A stretch of DNA of 64,000 nucleotides from the NCBI RefSeq assembly GCF_023343835.1, contig NC_064437.1, positions 49,116,972-49,180,971 of the forward strand. Reading direction: 5' to 3'. Source of the stretch: Lagopus muta. Its lineage: Eukaryota; Chordata; Aves; Galliformes; Phasianidae. Shown one piece after another: positions 22,889 to 35,865 of this stretch. How positions within the stretch are numbered: the first letter of the stretch is position 1; every line of letters starts with the position of its first letter. The position numbers were made by a program, and so were the translations under genes. The notes beneath the pieces are model-generated. The model was given only the letters and a program-made list of their open reading frames with translations. It ran no database searches and had not been told where the DNA came from.

Positions 22889-22923
22889 TTTTTTTCTTTT
22901 TTTTAATTTTTTTTTTTAATTTT
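22889..22923. repeat. T-rich low-complexity tract
   Basis: Interrupted T runs with AATT. Just to the left, at 22790-22820, GATCAGCAAGCTGATC forms a 7-bp stem with a 2-base loop. Confidence 0.8.
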
Positions 22924-23796
22924 GATTCAGCAGTCTGAGATTACACTGGCTGCTATGCAACTGTTCCTCACTTTGACAGATTTTGTGAAGTGCTCTATGA
23001 AAGTATTTTGGTTAACATCTTTTTGCTGAGAGCTATTGTGCATCTCCTGTCCCTGTGCCCGGTTGCATCATCCTGTCCTCCTTGTACTACTAACACAGAT
23101 GTTTACTGGGTCCATTAGCATCAACATTCAGTTCACTGAAGTATGTGAAAATTATCTGAGAGAGGGCCAGCAAGACCCTTTAACTCCTTTAGCATCAGTG
23201 GAGCTCAATTAAGCTGTTCAGGGAACAGCAGCTGGAGCCCCCAGGAACCCTATTGTGCTCATCCTGAATTTGACAGCAAAATTCTACCTGACTGCCACAG
23301 GAGCAATCTCTGGTCTCCACTTGTACATGCGGCTATGTAATACAACACAGGCACAAGTTTTGTTGCCTCCTCAGAGTTAAACATAGAAATATGTGCTTCA
23401 AATAGCTACCTGTTGTCTGTGTACTTCACCCTTAGGAAGGCAGGACTCACAGCTGCTTACAGGAAGGCAGTATATCACAGAGAGGGATGTGCTGCATCAA
23501 AGACAATACTCTGCAAATGCTACAGCTGAGAATAACTTCCCAGCTGCCTCTTGATTTACTTATGATCAAGGGTATGTGAGCTGAAACTTCCTTCCTTTAC
23601 TTTTCCTTGTCAGAAGGACCTGTTTAATGCAAAGCTAGGAAGTACGACATGAGGTTTTCTCGGGCTGTATCAGTGGTTTACGTGGACAGCGTTGGCTTGA
23701 GTCACTCTAATGGAGGTGAGGAGCACATCCTCCCACATTAGCTCAAGAGAAAGTGTCCATGTTAAAGCTAGCAGGAATTTCTTGTTAACTTCACTT

Positions 23797-23813
23797 CCCC
23801 CCCCCCACCCCCC
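23797..23813. repeat. C homopolymer tract
   Basis: Ten C, one A and six C form a tract liable to slippage and sequencing error. Confidence 0.9.
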
Positions 23814-24048
23814 AAAGTATTATCACCACAATCTAATGTATTTTTATAGGTATGAAATCTTCCTCTGATTACCAAACTGAAAGTAATGAGAGCAGTTTGT
23901 TCCAGTTAATAACCAGGAGGCTTAGCTTGAAATCTATTGGAATGAAAGCAGGTGTGAACCAGATGCGAGAAGAAAGAATTGCAACTTATTTAGGAAGTGT
24001 CTGAAGTTTCATTTGGAAATTTTTCTTCAAAACAAGTAATAATACGTT

Positions 24049-24498
24049 GATGATCACGGGACTGGAGCACCTCCCTTATGAAGACAGGCTGAGGGAGCTG
24101 GGCTTGTTCAGCCTGGAGAAAAGAAGGCTGTGGGGTGACCTCACTGCAGCATTTCAGTACCTAAAGGGAGCCTACAAACAGGAGGGGAATCAACTCTTTG
24201 AAAGGGTTGATAGCTGCAAGACAAGGGGAAATGGTTTTAAGTTGAGGGAGGGGAGATTTAGGTTGGATGTCAGGGGGAAATTCTTTACAGAGAGAATGGT
24301 GAGGTGCTGGAACAGGCTGCCCAGAGAAGTTGTGGATGCCCCTTCCCTGGAGATGTTCAAGGCCAGATTGTACAGGGCCCTGGGCAGCCTGGTCTAGTAT
24401 TAAACATGAAGGTTGGTGGCCCTGCATGTGGCAGGGGGGTTGGAGATTCATGATCCTTGAAGTCCCTTCCAACCCTGGCCGTTCTATGATTCTGTGAG
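24049..24498 (+). mobile_element. CR1 LINE 3' end, near-intact C-terminal frame
   Basis: This is a plus-strand CR1. From about 24056 to 24397 one open frame encodes the end of the CR1 RT protein: [20 protein letters not shown] near the start, then [40 protein letters not shown] and ALGSLV before the stop. The 3' UTR follows, with CTTGAAGTCCCTTCCAACCC and the tail TTCTATGATTCTGTGA. The copy is severely 5'-truncated but little decayed, and therefore comparatively recent. Confidence 0.95.
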
Positions 24499-24662
24499 AG
24501 TGTGCATCAAATCCATGATGCTTTGTCCTTCCAGTGTGAAAGCAGCTGAGAACAGGGAGCAACATCACTTTGATCAACAAGTGTGGGAGCAAATAAGGAT
24601 GGCTGGGTTGCACCATTATTTCTCTGGAATAGGCTTCTCTAGAGGGTGTTATGAGGTTGCCC

Positions 24663-24688
24663 TTTTTTTTTTTCTTCTTTTTTTTTTT
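24663..24688. repeat. T-rich tract
   Basis: Two long T runs separated by CTTC. Confidence 0.85.
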
Positions 24689-27355
24689 CCCAATGGCTGA
24701 TAAGAAAAATGCTTATCAAGGATATCTTGAGCTGTACAAGGTTTTGTTTCTTGTTCTTATAATCTATGTCAACTGAAAAGCTCAGAAGAAGAACACAGAT
24801 GAATAGTCCAGTTTCCATTTTCTTGTAGATGTAATAGATCACACTGAAATAAAATTGATTCTCTTCTTCATTTCTCTTCTCCCATTTCTCCAGGATGTTG
24901 GCTTACCTGTTTACCTGCCCAAAAGGTTCACTTACTCCAAGTTCCCTAGTGATATCCTAGAGGTAATTGGAATTATTCAAAGATCAAGAATACAAGATAA
25001 TTGAGGAGAAGAAGTTCTCTTCAGTGTTATGCCTTGTTCCTGTTGTGATTTCCACGGTAGGAAACATCAATCATCTGTCCTGAAAGAATCTGAAGTATGG
25101 AGCCTTGGTTATGGCAAACTTTGCTCTTAGCGCAGTAGACACATTAATGCTTCTGTTAACTGTAACTGCAGATTGGTCTGAGACAGAAAGTTGGTCAGTA
25201 TGTAGATTCACCAGTCATCTGTTCAGAGGCAGATGTTAGCAACAGCGTGTAAGTCCAGAAGCTGGATGGTGTTAACAGCTGTCTTGGGGTTGCATCTAAC
25301 AACAGCATTTTTCTGAGTATTGGATCAGTGCCAGCAAGGGAACCCCCAGCCCTGGTTCTCTTAACAGCACATACAACAAGTGCTTAGCTCTGTGTATTTT
25401 TGCTGTTACCTTGCTCGTTTGCTGGTGCTGCTGTTCTTTGTCAGGAAGTTTTATGCATCCCAGAGCACCCCATCAGTCTCTGGGCACTGGAGGCTGTGTG
25501 TCCACTTTGCAGTGTTTATTTCTTTGAGGCGGAGTGGGTGGTAGTCGTAAGAAAAAAGCTTCACTAAACTGAGGGTGGTTTTATTTTTCTCTGGCATATT
25601 TCTTTCTCATACATTATTCAAAAGGGTGTAAAAGCTTCTGTCACTGAAAGCTGGCTGTGGGGCATGTCCTTCTTTCCATAAAGTTCAATTTTGACAGAAC
25701 TTCACATGATAGTGTACACAGTCAGTCTGAGGAACCTACACAACCCTACCTTGCTTACAACTGTGTAAAAGCAAGGGTGTGAGACAATCTACTTAAGGCT
25801 GTTGTTTTATTTTCTGCCACCTACTCTTTCCTGAGGGTTGGGTTGTAGCTACTTCACCTGCCAGCCCAACCACAGATTGCCCTAGTGAGATCTACCCAGT
25901 GTAGAGTGTCCTTGATCTCCATGATTCAGATCCTGTATCAACACAGAAGATAAATTCATTGCTATCTACAAATACATACAGATTTTTGGCTTTTTTTACT
26001 ACTCTGGTGGGAATGGGCAGAATTACTTGGTTGCTATACCTTATCTGCCAGTTATTTGGGTGAATTATAGTTTTAGCAGACCTGCAAAAACAATGGTTAA
26101 GCAAAGCTTGCTTTCTGCTAGATCATTAAGCCATTTAACATTGCATTGCTCTCTGGATCATACCAGATATGTAATAGTCTGATTATCTACATTTGTGGAG
26201 AACTAAACCTTTACTGAAACACAACGCAATGACTAGAGGTGTGGGTTGCACTTATTTAACAGAAGAAACATAAATCTGGACAGAAAAACTTTGAGAGTGC
26301 TGTGAGAAAGTATTAAATTAAAGCCACCTTCTACTGTACACTTGAGCATATGAGTAAAGCAATTGCTAAAGAAATAGGTATAAAGAAGGAAGAATTCACT
26401 GTTCCTCAGATATTTAGAAATGCCAGCCATTTCAGGAGGGTCCATGAGTAGAAGCGTGACCCTTACTTCCATGTAATGGCCATTCCCTGGCTCCTTGTGC
26501 AGCAGTGTGGATGCAGATAGGTAGGATAGGAACTGAATGAATCACAGCATTTACAGTCTGCTTGGTGGTGGAAACTTTTTCTGTAAAACATACATCGTAT
26601 TGTGGAATGGTTTCAGCTCAGAAAGCTCAGTGGATCATGGATTCTGCAGTGGTCCTTGAAGGCTGGTTTTCTGAAATTGTACTTTTCCCACTTCATCTAT
26701 CCAATCTACTGTTTCCTAAATTGGAGGAGTGGTCACTTGTGACCTAACATTATTGTCATCTGGAAGATTTGAAACTATTTAATAAGTCTGGTGTCTGAAC
26801 TGGAATGGAAAGATATTGGATCCAATTATCACATCTGGTGCAAACTGAATCTGCTTAAGCATGAGTGGAGTTACGACATCAGAGCTGCAGCTTCTCTATC
26901 AAAGATGTCAGATGGGAACATAGCTCTGCACCTCTCCCTGCATGATATCTGTGGCCTCCTGCAGTAGGACTGTTTCTCTTCATGTATGTGGTCTCCATGA
27001 TCACACAGCAAAGCAGAGAAGCAAGGCAGGCCTTCACCAGGGTACTGGCAGTGTGGCTCCTCTTCTTTCCATCATTATGCTTGATTTAAATTTACAGTGT
27101 AATGAGCTGCATGCAGCGTTTGAAAAAAAAACACCAACAAACAACACGGTTTTGAGTGAGAGGGCAAGAGAGTTTAGCCCTAGGCCTGCTAAGCCAGGAG
27201 TTATCTCTGTTACCACTTGTAATGCCTGCAGCTGCCTAGACACTGGGCAACCATTCAAGACTTAACAGTCGTTGCAGAGATCAGAAGCTGTTGGGAAAGC
27301 TCTGCGGCTGTCCTGGCAGTGGAGTGAGAACCAGCCATGCACGCGCTCACGCACA

Positions 27356-27371
27356 CATGCTGGCCAGCATG
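27356..27371. repeat. 16-bp perfect palindrome
   Basis: CATGCTGGCCAGCATG is its own reverse complement and follows a CpG-bearing CACGCGCTCACGCACAC stretch. Confidence 0.7.
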
Positions 27372-28139
27372 CTACAGTATTTCCCAAAGGGCTGTGCAAA
27401 AAATAACTCTAAAAAGGAAATGGTGTTGTTGAGGATATTTTCAGAATGCAAAATAAACTCTCGTCCAAGAAAAGGTATTACTTTGGGAGGAAGCCAGAAA
27501 CCAAGCACACCCATGACCTGCAATGACCGCACCTCCTCTCTTCTGATCCTGGCTTGCTCCTGGCCTCCCCAGAAAGTGCAGCACTGAGTAAAGGAAAGAC
27601 CAGCAGCTTCTGCTCTTCCTCATCTCTTCAGTGAAAAGATTTGTCTGTCAGGGTGCTGTGCTTGAACAGTATCTTGCCTTGGTGAGTAGAAAACCCAGCA
27701 AAAAAAAATTCCTACCCTGCAATTACAGGCTCGTGTGAAGAGCAGGGGAGGGAATGCTGCAGAAAAATAACTTGCTGAACAAGAGCAAAACATGTAAGTT
27801 TATTCTCCAAGTACAAATTCATTTTTTAAAATATATATTTCTATATGCTTTTCCCAGACATTTCCTCAAAGCCTTTTTGTTGCAGTTTTTTTTATTTTTT
27901 CTTTCTGTTCTACACATGGTGGTTATGCAGAACAATCAATAGCCTTTTTTTTTATAAGAACCTTTTATTGAATCTTATTACCTTTAACTGTAGTTACTTG
28001 GACGCAGAAGGATGCTCTGTATCTGTTACCAGCCACTGTCATTCAGTAACCATGTATCTTCAGTGATTTCCTTTCAGATTACTGGATTTCTACTCAGATC
28101 AAATTGATGGGGAAAAAATCATGAGTCTTACTGCTACAT

Positions 28140-28340
28140 TTACAGAATTATAGATTCATTAAGGTTAAAAAGACCACTAAGATCGTGCTGTCCAACCATC
28201 AACCCATGTCTGGTACTGATCTAAAATGTGTCCCTCAGTGCATCCTTTTCTTTAAACACGTCCAGGGATGATGACTCCACTAGCCATGGGTAGCCCTTTC
28301 CAATGCACTACCACTCTTTCTGGGAAGAAGTTTTTCCAGT
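28140..28340 (-). mobile_element. CR1 LINE 3' fragment
   Basis: This is a reverse CR1. AAGACCACTAAGATCGTGCT and GTCCAACCATCAACCCATG mark the 3' end, then CACGTCCAGGGATGATGACT, and it ends near GGAAGAAGTTTTTCC. Confidence 0.88.
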
Positions 28341-29140
28341 ATGTATTAGCATGGCATCCAAAACTACATATAGTGAATCAGAAATCAAATTCTGTTTGTA
28401 TTCAACACTTGAATTTCTTGCAGATACTCTGAGGCCATAAGCAGCATTTTGTGACAGTAGGGGTCTCCCAAGTATGATGCTGCATATTCTGTCTGGGCTG
28501 CTCCTTTACTATTCTTCCAGGTGGCTTTCATTGGAGAACAGCCAGCTTGAATGAAGATTATTAATTCCTGGCTTTTCTTGGTGCATGCTCGTGGAACGCA
28601 TGTTCAAATGTGTGATGTGAAAGTCTTCTCATAGCTGTTCAACTCCCTGTTCTGTGTGTCTTAGCTCTCATTTTGCTTTACAGTATCATTGTCAGGTTGG
28701 TTGAAAAGATTAATAGAAACTCTACATACGTAACTGGAGGGAGAATGTTGTTGGTCTTCTCTACAGAATAATTCCACTATAAAACACCAAGGAGTCTTAG
28801 CTTGTGCTTTCGCTTTTCTCCTCCAAACCCTTGATTTTCTGGATTGAATGCTAGATAGAAGATTTTCTTAAGGGAAGCAGCAGTTCTCAGCTGACTCTTG
28901 TGGAAGACCTTGCAGCAGCCTGCTTGACCTTGTTAGAGTGGTATTGCTGAACCTGGCACTCAACCATTGGAGGATTTTATTTATTTTTACTCTGGGAGAG
29001 ATGGAGGTGGCTTTTCAGAAAACTCTGCACTGAACTTTATCTCAGCTATGTTGGCCTTAGAAAAACCATACAGGAAGTATCAGCAGGACTGGGCTGCATA
29101 TGATGGCCAGAAAAGGGTGGTGGAAATAGTTTCAGCAAAT
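28341..29140. other. Intergenic, no recognised feature
   Basis: Unique non-coding DNA between two CR1 copies; nothing definable. Confidence 0.6.
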
Positions 29141-29540
29141 ATTCATAGAAGCACCAAGGTTAGAAAAGACCTCTAAGATCATCCAGTCCAACTGTCCACC
29201 TATCACCAATATTTCCCATTAAACTATTTCTCAGTACAACACCTAAACATTTCTTGAATACATCCAGAGATGGTGACTTCACCACCTCCCTGGGCTGCCT
29301 GTTCGAATGCTTGACTATGCTTTGACTACGCTTTCTGAGAAGTATTTCCTAACATCCAATCTGAAACTCCCATGCACAGCTTGAGGCCATATGCTCTAGT
29401 TCTATTGACAGTTACATGGGAGACAAGGCCCTCACCACAACCATCCTCCAGGTAGTTGTAGAGAGTGATAACGTTCCCCCTAGCCACCTCTTCTCCAGAG
29501 GAAACAAGCCCTGCTCCTTCAGCTGCTCCACATAAAGCTT
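29141..29540 (-). mobile_element. CR1 LINE 3' fragment
   Basis: This is a reverse CR1 of about 400 bp. It contains AAGACCTCTAAGATCATCCA, GACTTCACCACCTCCCTGGG, then CAGGTAGTTGTAGAGAGTGA and CTTCTCCAGAGGAAACAAGC. A partial duplication, TTGACTATGCTTTGACTACG, near 29312 is a local change. Confidence 0.9.
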
Positions 29541-32500
29541 GTAATTAAATAAATATTTTTGATAGAACATCTTTAAAATAATAATTTCAAATTACGCAGT
29601 TTCGCCTCTGTAATAGCACAGTGGGTCAAGCAGAGGGCTTTCTTATCTGTGTTCTAGGGAATGAATGACTTCAGAGCCCTGACAAACAGCACGCATCCAA
29701 TTTCCCACTTTATTTGAACTAATTAGCTGTCATTGGAGGAGTGTCCTCAAAATGATATATTCATTTCACTGAGCACAAAGAGCTGCCCTTGTTTCACATC
29801 TGTGCCTGATTACGTCTCTTGAACTTTAAAGCAGCCATCTTACAGGTTCATTTTCTGTAGGAACTCAGGAAATTACTCAGGAAAGCCACTGACACTACTA
29901 CCACTTAATGCCAGATCTCTTTCACTTTTCATGTGAAGAAGCCTATTACAGGGAAATGTTGGCATGTAGCGTGGTCTATGACAGCCCAGCAATTAGCGTG
30001 GAATTTATAAAGAACGATTGCAGTAGTCTCTAAATGCTACCAATTGATGTGTGCTCTACTGGCCTATGAAGCCATTCCAAAAGATTATGGCCCTCCCACC
30101 CACCAGTAAATAGTAAGAGATTCTACAAATCACACTGAGATGACAATGGAATTTATTAGGTGTTAGGGAGATAATATAAAAAGAGGAATGCAAAATGATA
30201 CTTGCATGCAAGTTGTTACTACAGTGAGGGACTTGTTGGTTGCAGTGTTGCCTCAAAACATCGGTGTTGTTTCCTGCTGCACAGAGCAGCTTTCAAAGAG
30301 CTGAAAGAAATGACTTGTCTCACTTTTTGTTGCATTTTAATCTAAAAGAAGAAACTTGACTTGAAACAACTGAAACTCATTGCTCTTCGAGGTTTTCCTG
30401 ATAAAAATGAATTGAAGGACATCAGGTGTTTTCTTTACTGCCTTGCCAATAACTATACAGTAATTATTTCCAAAGGGCATGCAGCCCACCAGTGTTGACT
30501 TGAATGAAATGTGCACTTTTGATAGGACGTTGGTTGATTTTTCCCTTTAATTCTCAGCATACTGCTTTGGGCTATTATCTCACTAGATCTCAATTCTAGG
30601 CAAGAGTTAATCCTGCCAAGACTTGGATGGGAAGCAGCCAATAGCAGGTGTTTCAGGAAATGGAGTTGGTTTATTGAGTTACTTTATATATTAAATTTAT
30701 GTCCCAGCATACCACTACAGTCACTGTGCTACTGAAGTTGCTTTGGTAGATCTATAAACACCTAACTCCTATTTTTCTGGTAAAAAAAGAAAACCACACT
30801 TTTTAAAGCATAGCCTTGTTTGCTTGGATGCCATCACAAAGCAAGATTTTATAGTTTTTCTCAGAAGTTTTCTTCTTGATTTCTGCCTTTTGTATGTAAT
30901 ACAATGACCCATTATCCAGGAGACTGGGATTCTTTTGGTATATCACCAAACCAGGTCAATGCAATTTCTAGAATAAAACTAACAAATATTTAAATGCTAC
31001 CATTTTGCTAGAAAGTAACACAAAATAAATCATTCAGGCTTTTCGTTTCCTGTAGTTCCTTCTTCACCTTCACTGCATGGGAAGTCTCTTTCCTCAAACT
31101 ATTAATACAAAAAAAAGTAGCCTCTGACACTGTTCTCAAAATAGGCCAGGAATTTCTGATATCAATTGAGGAATGCACACTGACAGATGTTTCAAAACCT
31201 AAAGTAGGAGGATCTGAGGCAGTGCAGATAGAAGAAACTTTTCAGTCCAACTTTGAATGACTGGTGTTTTTCTGTAAAATGTGTCTGGAAAGGTAAAAGT
31301 CTGCAGGCACTTTGCTCCATGAAAATGTAAAGCAAGTGCTGCAGCGCTGGTGTCTGGACCTGCACCTGCTAACCTTCATGTGACTTCAGAGAGTACAGGA
31401 GAACACATCTGAAAAGGAAATTTAGTAATTCAAAAGCATTGTGTAGCACTGACTTAAAGACTGCCTTCAGTTGAGGCTCTTATCTGTGAGTAATAGTGTG
31501 CTGGTACTGTTGGTGCTGTGGAGGTCAGTGCTCTGGCAGGCACAGAGCGCTTACACACTGCCTACCTCCATGCTAAAATTGTTGCAGACTTGGCATGGAG
31601 AAAAGTGAGTTAGGGCTCTAACCATGAAGAGCAGCAGAGGGAAGCTGATGCTTCCATGTCTAGCTTTCTGAATTCTCAGTGGCATGATCAAGACAGATGG
31701 ATATAAGTTTCCACTTGGGAGGGGACACATTTGCAGGAGTGAGGTGACAAATGGCAGGCCAAAGAGAGGCTACAAAAAATGGCGAAAGAGGAATCTGTTG
31801 AATAGCCAAGTGATTTGTCTAATTTGAGTGTGTATAGAAAAAGAATGGTGAGCCCTTATTGCCTAAAAAAAAGAGTGCCAGAACAGAACTGTGTTGTCAG
31901 CTGACCTGTGCATAGCAGTTAATAAAAACACTGATTTCTTCTGTTTGGGATGAAATTGTCTGTTTACATCCTCCTCTGACTTCTTTAGTAGTGAAAGAAT
32001 AAGGACCAGGAAGAGCTGCCCTCCCTTACACATGTGGAACCCCATTAGGTTTACGCATTGACCATGCATATGCGTATGTTTATTTCCTAAGGGGGAGGGG
32101 ACTCCCACCTTCCTAGCTGGTGAAAGCAAGCCCTATTGTGTTATAAATGAAGGAAAACGCTGCCACAAAAGAGAAAGGAATGCATGGATCCTATAACAGT
32201 TGCTCAGCTTTTCAAGCTTTCCAAGATTTCCTGGAAACTGGAGAGTTGTAATCATTTAAACCTGAATACTGGACAAATGTAATGCAGTGTTTCGGTTGTT
32301 TCAACAGGTTGTTTTTTTCCTTTAATTTGAAAATTATTTGTTGGAGGGACAGACTGAATTAAATCAAATTGCCAAAAGACCACAGGGGAGCTCTAAGAGG
32401 CCTGAGTACAAATGAGCTTTACCTCCTATTGGTTGGGCTGCTTTGGAGTCTTTAATCTTTGTTGCTGTTTATTTTTTCATAGCTGTCACTCTGTAATTCT

Positions 32501-33639
32501 GATTATGGGTTTTGTTAGTGAAGTCATGAAGCGCTTGCTGGCTCAGAGTCCAGTGCTTGGGAACCTTGAGATGACTGGTTGAATTGTGACAAGTGCATAT
32601 CATTCCAGTCTCCCCAAGCCCCTCTGCAGGATTTGAAACAGCCTTGACAATTATTTGGCCAGCCCAAAGAGAGACTGTACCAAAATTAATAAAATGTGGT
32701 CAAACAAAGCAATTTCCTTTGCCTTTCCCTGTCCTGCTTCCCTACTTCATTTCACCTTCTGTCCCCCAGAAGTTAATTTTCAAATTAAAGAACACATGCT
32801 ACATGATACAGCTTTGGGGTTTTAAGTGAGCTGAAAGCTGAAATCAGAGAGTCAGTGGGAACTGAGTGTGACCTCAGCACTTGCCAGACACATAACAGGC
32901 ACATAGACACTGCACAGTTGCCAAGGTGAGCACAAGATGAAGCATGGAGCAGAGGTTCCTAAATGAATCAGAATTCACCAACAACATAGCATGCGAGCTG
33001 CTGTTCCCCTGCACGCTTTGTGCCCTTCAGAGCATACCAGAGCTGCGCATACACTGATGCTTTTTCCTAGTTTTTCAAGCTTCATGCAAGAAATGTGCAT
33101 TTCTGATTCCTTTCAGAGTTCTCTCTAGGAAGCAATTTTTATTTATTTATTTATTTTTTAAAAAAACAACAGAAAACTTACCCCCTAAGACTTGCGGCTA
33201 CTTGTGGGGATGCAGGGGGAACTGGATTAAGAGCCAGGAACACTGGAGTTACAAGGAATCTTCTTTGGCCGACGTCTAACAATTCTCACTAAGTTCTAAA
33301 CATACAGAAAAGAAAGCCAAGACTGGGGAGGGTACTGACTTCACACATGGGAGTTCAGCAAGATTCCCGTAACTGCACTGGAAAGCAGTGACAAATACTA
33401 AGGATAGCAGCTCCTAACTCAACTGGTCACAGGCTTATAGCTTAATAGTAACTATGTGGTTGATCTCAATTACTACTATGGCTATGCTGTAGGACCTAAG
33501 AGCCCCGTTTTTATTTTCAGATGTGGGAGATGCTGGTGCATATAAGTGCCTTTGTACTGACTTCGGCAGAGGTTAGCTAGTCCTGCAGTCCTACTCTCTT
33601 TGCTACCTACACTGCTGAAGTTAAGATATTCCTACCTAC
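29541..33639. other. Intergenic, no gene recognised
   Basis: This is non-coding DNA. The segment at about 29600-29900 is rich in motif-like words (AACTAATTAGCTGTCATT, CACATCTG, CCCTTGTTTC) and could be a conserved enhancer; this is inferred from motifs only. A TTTA repeat lies at 33136-33160. Confidence 0.5.
33136..33160. repeat. (TTTA)n simple repeat
   Basis: TTTA units with a following T run and A run. Confidence 0.85.
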
Positions 33640-33902
33640 ATGGCAAGGAGCTGAAATGCAACAGAAAGCATAACAAGACGGCAGAACAGCAAGCTCTCAG
33701 GCTACAGCAATAGAGGATCTGCTCAGCTATAAGAAAAAGAAACTACTTACCCTCAAAAGACCTAGAAGGTCCCCAAGTAGGTAGGGATCTCCCTATAAGA
33801 TGCTCTAACCTCCACTGCCAACCCAGTTTCCCTGGGTTGGCTCTGCCTTCCTGCCAAGTGCTCAATCACTGCTTCAACCTGTGACGTATCATTTCCACTA
33901 CA
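33640..33902 (-). mobile_element. LTR-like element, copy C (left end uncertain)
   Basis: This is a diverged relative of the 35499-35865 LTR. Shared landmarks are AAGAAACTACTTACCCTC, AAGTGCTCAATCACTGCTTC and the end TTTCCACTACA at 33902. The left end could not be placed and no target duplication was found. Confidence 0.55.
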
Positions 33903-33907
33903 TGAGT

Positions 33908-33921
33908 ACTAGTGCACTAGT
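33908..33921. repeat. 14-bp perfect palindrome
   Basis: ACTAGTGCACTAGT is self-complementary and lies five bases outside the end of LTR copy C. Confidence 0.7.
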
Positions 33922-35493
33922 GTAAGAGGCATTTAACTACCATATGGGGTAACACAAGCTGAGCCAAGAGATGTAAAGGTGAATATCTCCAATAGAGCCA
34001 TTATTCTACACCTGAAGAAGGATGTCATTATCAACCGATACGATGTCCTCTGCAGAGCAGCAGCAAATCATCACCTACTGCTGATACGGGACAGCTAGCA
34101 AAAATGTCTTTATCAAGGAAGACTAGACTCCAGTAGCTAATGCCTGCAAGTAGCTTATATACTTGAGCATCTGGTGTTACGTTAAGCTAGATCTTACCTT
34201 TTCTTCTGCTCTCATGGCTGTACAAAGTAGACTTTTAAATTATTATCTTTCAACATTACCAAAACACTGTGAAGATTCTCAAAGAATCAACGCACAGACC
34301 AACAGAATTCTGGATATCTACACTAAACGTATAGCTGAGATCAGTTAGTTTGCTTACTTTGTATTGAACTTGCATAGCCCTAGGCAATCTGTGTTGAAGA
34401 GCAGGCAAGACAAACAATAAATGCTGCTAGTATTGACCCAGCGATTCATTTAGCTTTGCAACCCCTTTAAAGGGAAGCAATCAGAAGAAAGTACCTTAAG
34501 TTCCTAAGGGATGCTTGTTTGTTTTTTCAAGCTGCTGAGCTTGGGAGGTGAAATACCCATCAGTTTTATTTTCTCTTTCTCAGGCACTGGATAATTATTG
34601 ATGTTTTGTGTTTTCAGTGATGCTGAAATATATTTTAAAAGACCATGAGATACATTATTGTTAAAACAAAAGGTTTTGGATGCTTTTTTTTGAAATCCTT
34701 TTTTTTTTTTTTTTTTTTAAGATTTTTTTTTATTATTATTTTTACCAGATCACATTGCTGAGCTTTGTTTTAATATATATACATATTTAATATCTGGATT
34801 ATTCCTGCGTGTAATTGTCACTTTGCACCTCTGGTGACTCACAAGTTGTCTAGCAGGTAATTTTCCAGTCTGAAAATCTACAAGGAGGATTTTTCAAAGT
34901 TTTTGTGGCATGGTGACGCTTCCTAGACAATAGTATATAAATGTCATTTTCAAGTGAGACTGCTGTTATTATTACCAGATGTTACAATTCCTTAGTTGCC
35001 TGAATATAGCGGTTGGTGAGGAGTTTTAGGCTTTCAGGGCAGAAGGTCAGCTTGAAAGGGACTTAGAGTTGTAAAGTAAGCAATTTCTGGATTTTGAGCC
35101 TTATCAGCTCTCACTTTGAGTGTAATGGAAAAGCCTTTAAGCTGCTTTTGTCAAGTTTGGAAGATGAAACTAGCATTTCTGAGGTTCATCTTGTAAGAAA
35201 AAATGCTGAAATCTGAGTCAGCTTGGGTCACAAGTTCTGTATGAATAAAGTTACTCTACCTCTTTAACACTGGTAGACCTGACATATTTTGCTGTATTTG
35301 GGTTCTGTCATTTTAACATGAAATGGGAGGTGTCAGAAACAGAGCTACTTCCCCATCTTCTCATTCTTCTCGTTTGAAGAAACAAATTAGTCAGCAGGGT
35401 ACTTTGGATTTCAGGTTCTAAGAGAAAGCCATATGAATGATTCTACCCAAACTGATGAGCTGCAGTCAAGTCACACTTCAATATTTATGTATA
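33922..35493. other. Intergenic, no gene recognised
   Basis: Non-coding DNA with the long T-rich tract at 34699-34743; nothing else is definable. Confidence 0.6.
34699..34743. repeat. T-rich tract with (ATT)n
   Basis: A 20-base T run, then AAGA, another T run and TATTATTATT. Confidence 0.9.
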
Positions 35494-35498
35494 AAGGG

Positions 35499-35602
35499 TG
35501 TATAACCAAGATGTTATAATTGCAATATAATCAAAAGAGTAAGGCAAAGCTGTATAACCAAGATGTTATAATTGCAATATAATCAAAAGAGTGAGGCAAA
35601 GC
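35499..35602. repeat. 52-bp tandem duplication within the LTR
   Basis: Each unit begins TGTATAACCAAGATG and ends GGCAAAGC. The units differ only at 35541 (A) against 35593 (G), so the duplication is recent or kept similar by conversion. Confidence 0.92.
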
Positions 35603-35865
35603 AAACAAGGATCACAAAAGAGAATAAGTAGAAGAGCTTACCCTTGGGTTGAGCTCACTAGAAGATATCAAAGAGGAGGATCTCCAGAAGAGATCCTTCC
35701 CCTCTGGTAGCCAGCTCTTAAATAGGTCCAGGAGGGGTGGAGCCAGGCTCCACCCCTTCCGGCAGCACAGGTGAATTGCCTTCACCTGTGCTCCTCTGGC
35801 TGACTCATGGCTCACCTCAGGTGATCAATCAGAGGTTCAGGCCGTGACTCAGCAGTTCCCATACA
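35499..35865 (-). mobile_element. Solo LTR with target duplication
   Basis: Read on the minus strand, the element starts TGTATGGGAACTGC at 35865 and ends GGTTATACA at 35499, giving the TG...CA termini of an LTR. AAGGG flanks it on both sides (35494-35498 and 35866-35870), a 5-bp target duplication. A TATA-like TATTTAAG lies at 35724-35717 on the minus strand, where an LTR promoter would be. At the downstream end a 52-bp unit is repeated in tandem (35499-35550 and 35551-35602) with one difference. No gag, pol or env is adjacent, so it is a solo LTR left by recombination. The 5-bp duplication would suit an ERVL-like or similar avian ERV, but the family name is not assigned. Confidence 0.88.

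Larger units (their letters stand above)
19383..24046. other. Intergenic, no gene recognised
   Basis: This is non-coding DNA. It contains the hairpin at 19821-19863, an AAAAT repeat at 20824-20848, a 35-bp tandem duplication at 22566-22635, a T-rich tract at 22889-22923 and a C-run at 23797-23813. The segment at 21330-21500, with CAATTTGCAATTAG and GCGTTAATAA, has the look of a conserved non-coding element, but this is only an impression. Confidence 0.55.
24499..28139. other. Intergenic, no gene recognised
   Basis: This is non-coding DNA with the T-rich tract at 24663-24688 and a GC palindrome at 27356-27371. No exon or further repeat family is supported. Confidence 0.6.

Noticed and set aside
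33522-33578. Possible immunoglobulin-like exon: TTTTATTTTCAG followed by a frame reading DVGDAGAYKCLC
   Set aside because: The D-x-G-x-Y-x-C pattern is short and expected by chance at about this frequency in 64 kb read in six frames. The frame stops 19 codons after the acceptor-like site, and no V-domain sequence precedes it.
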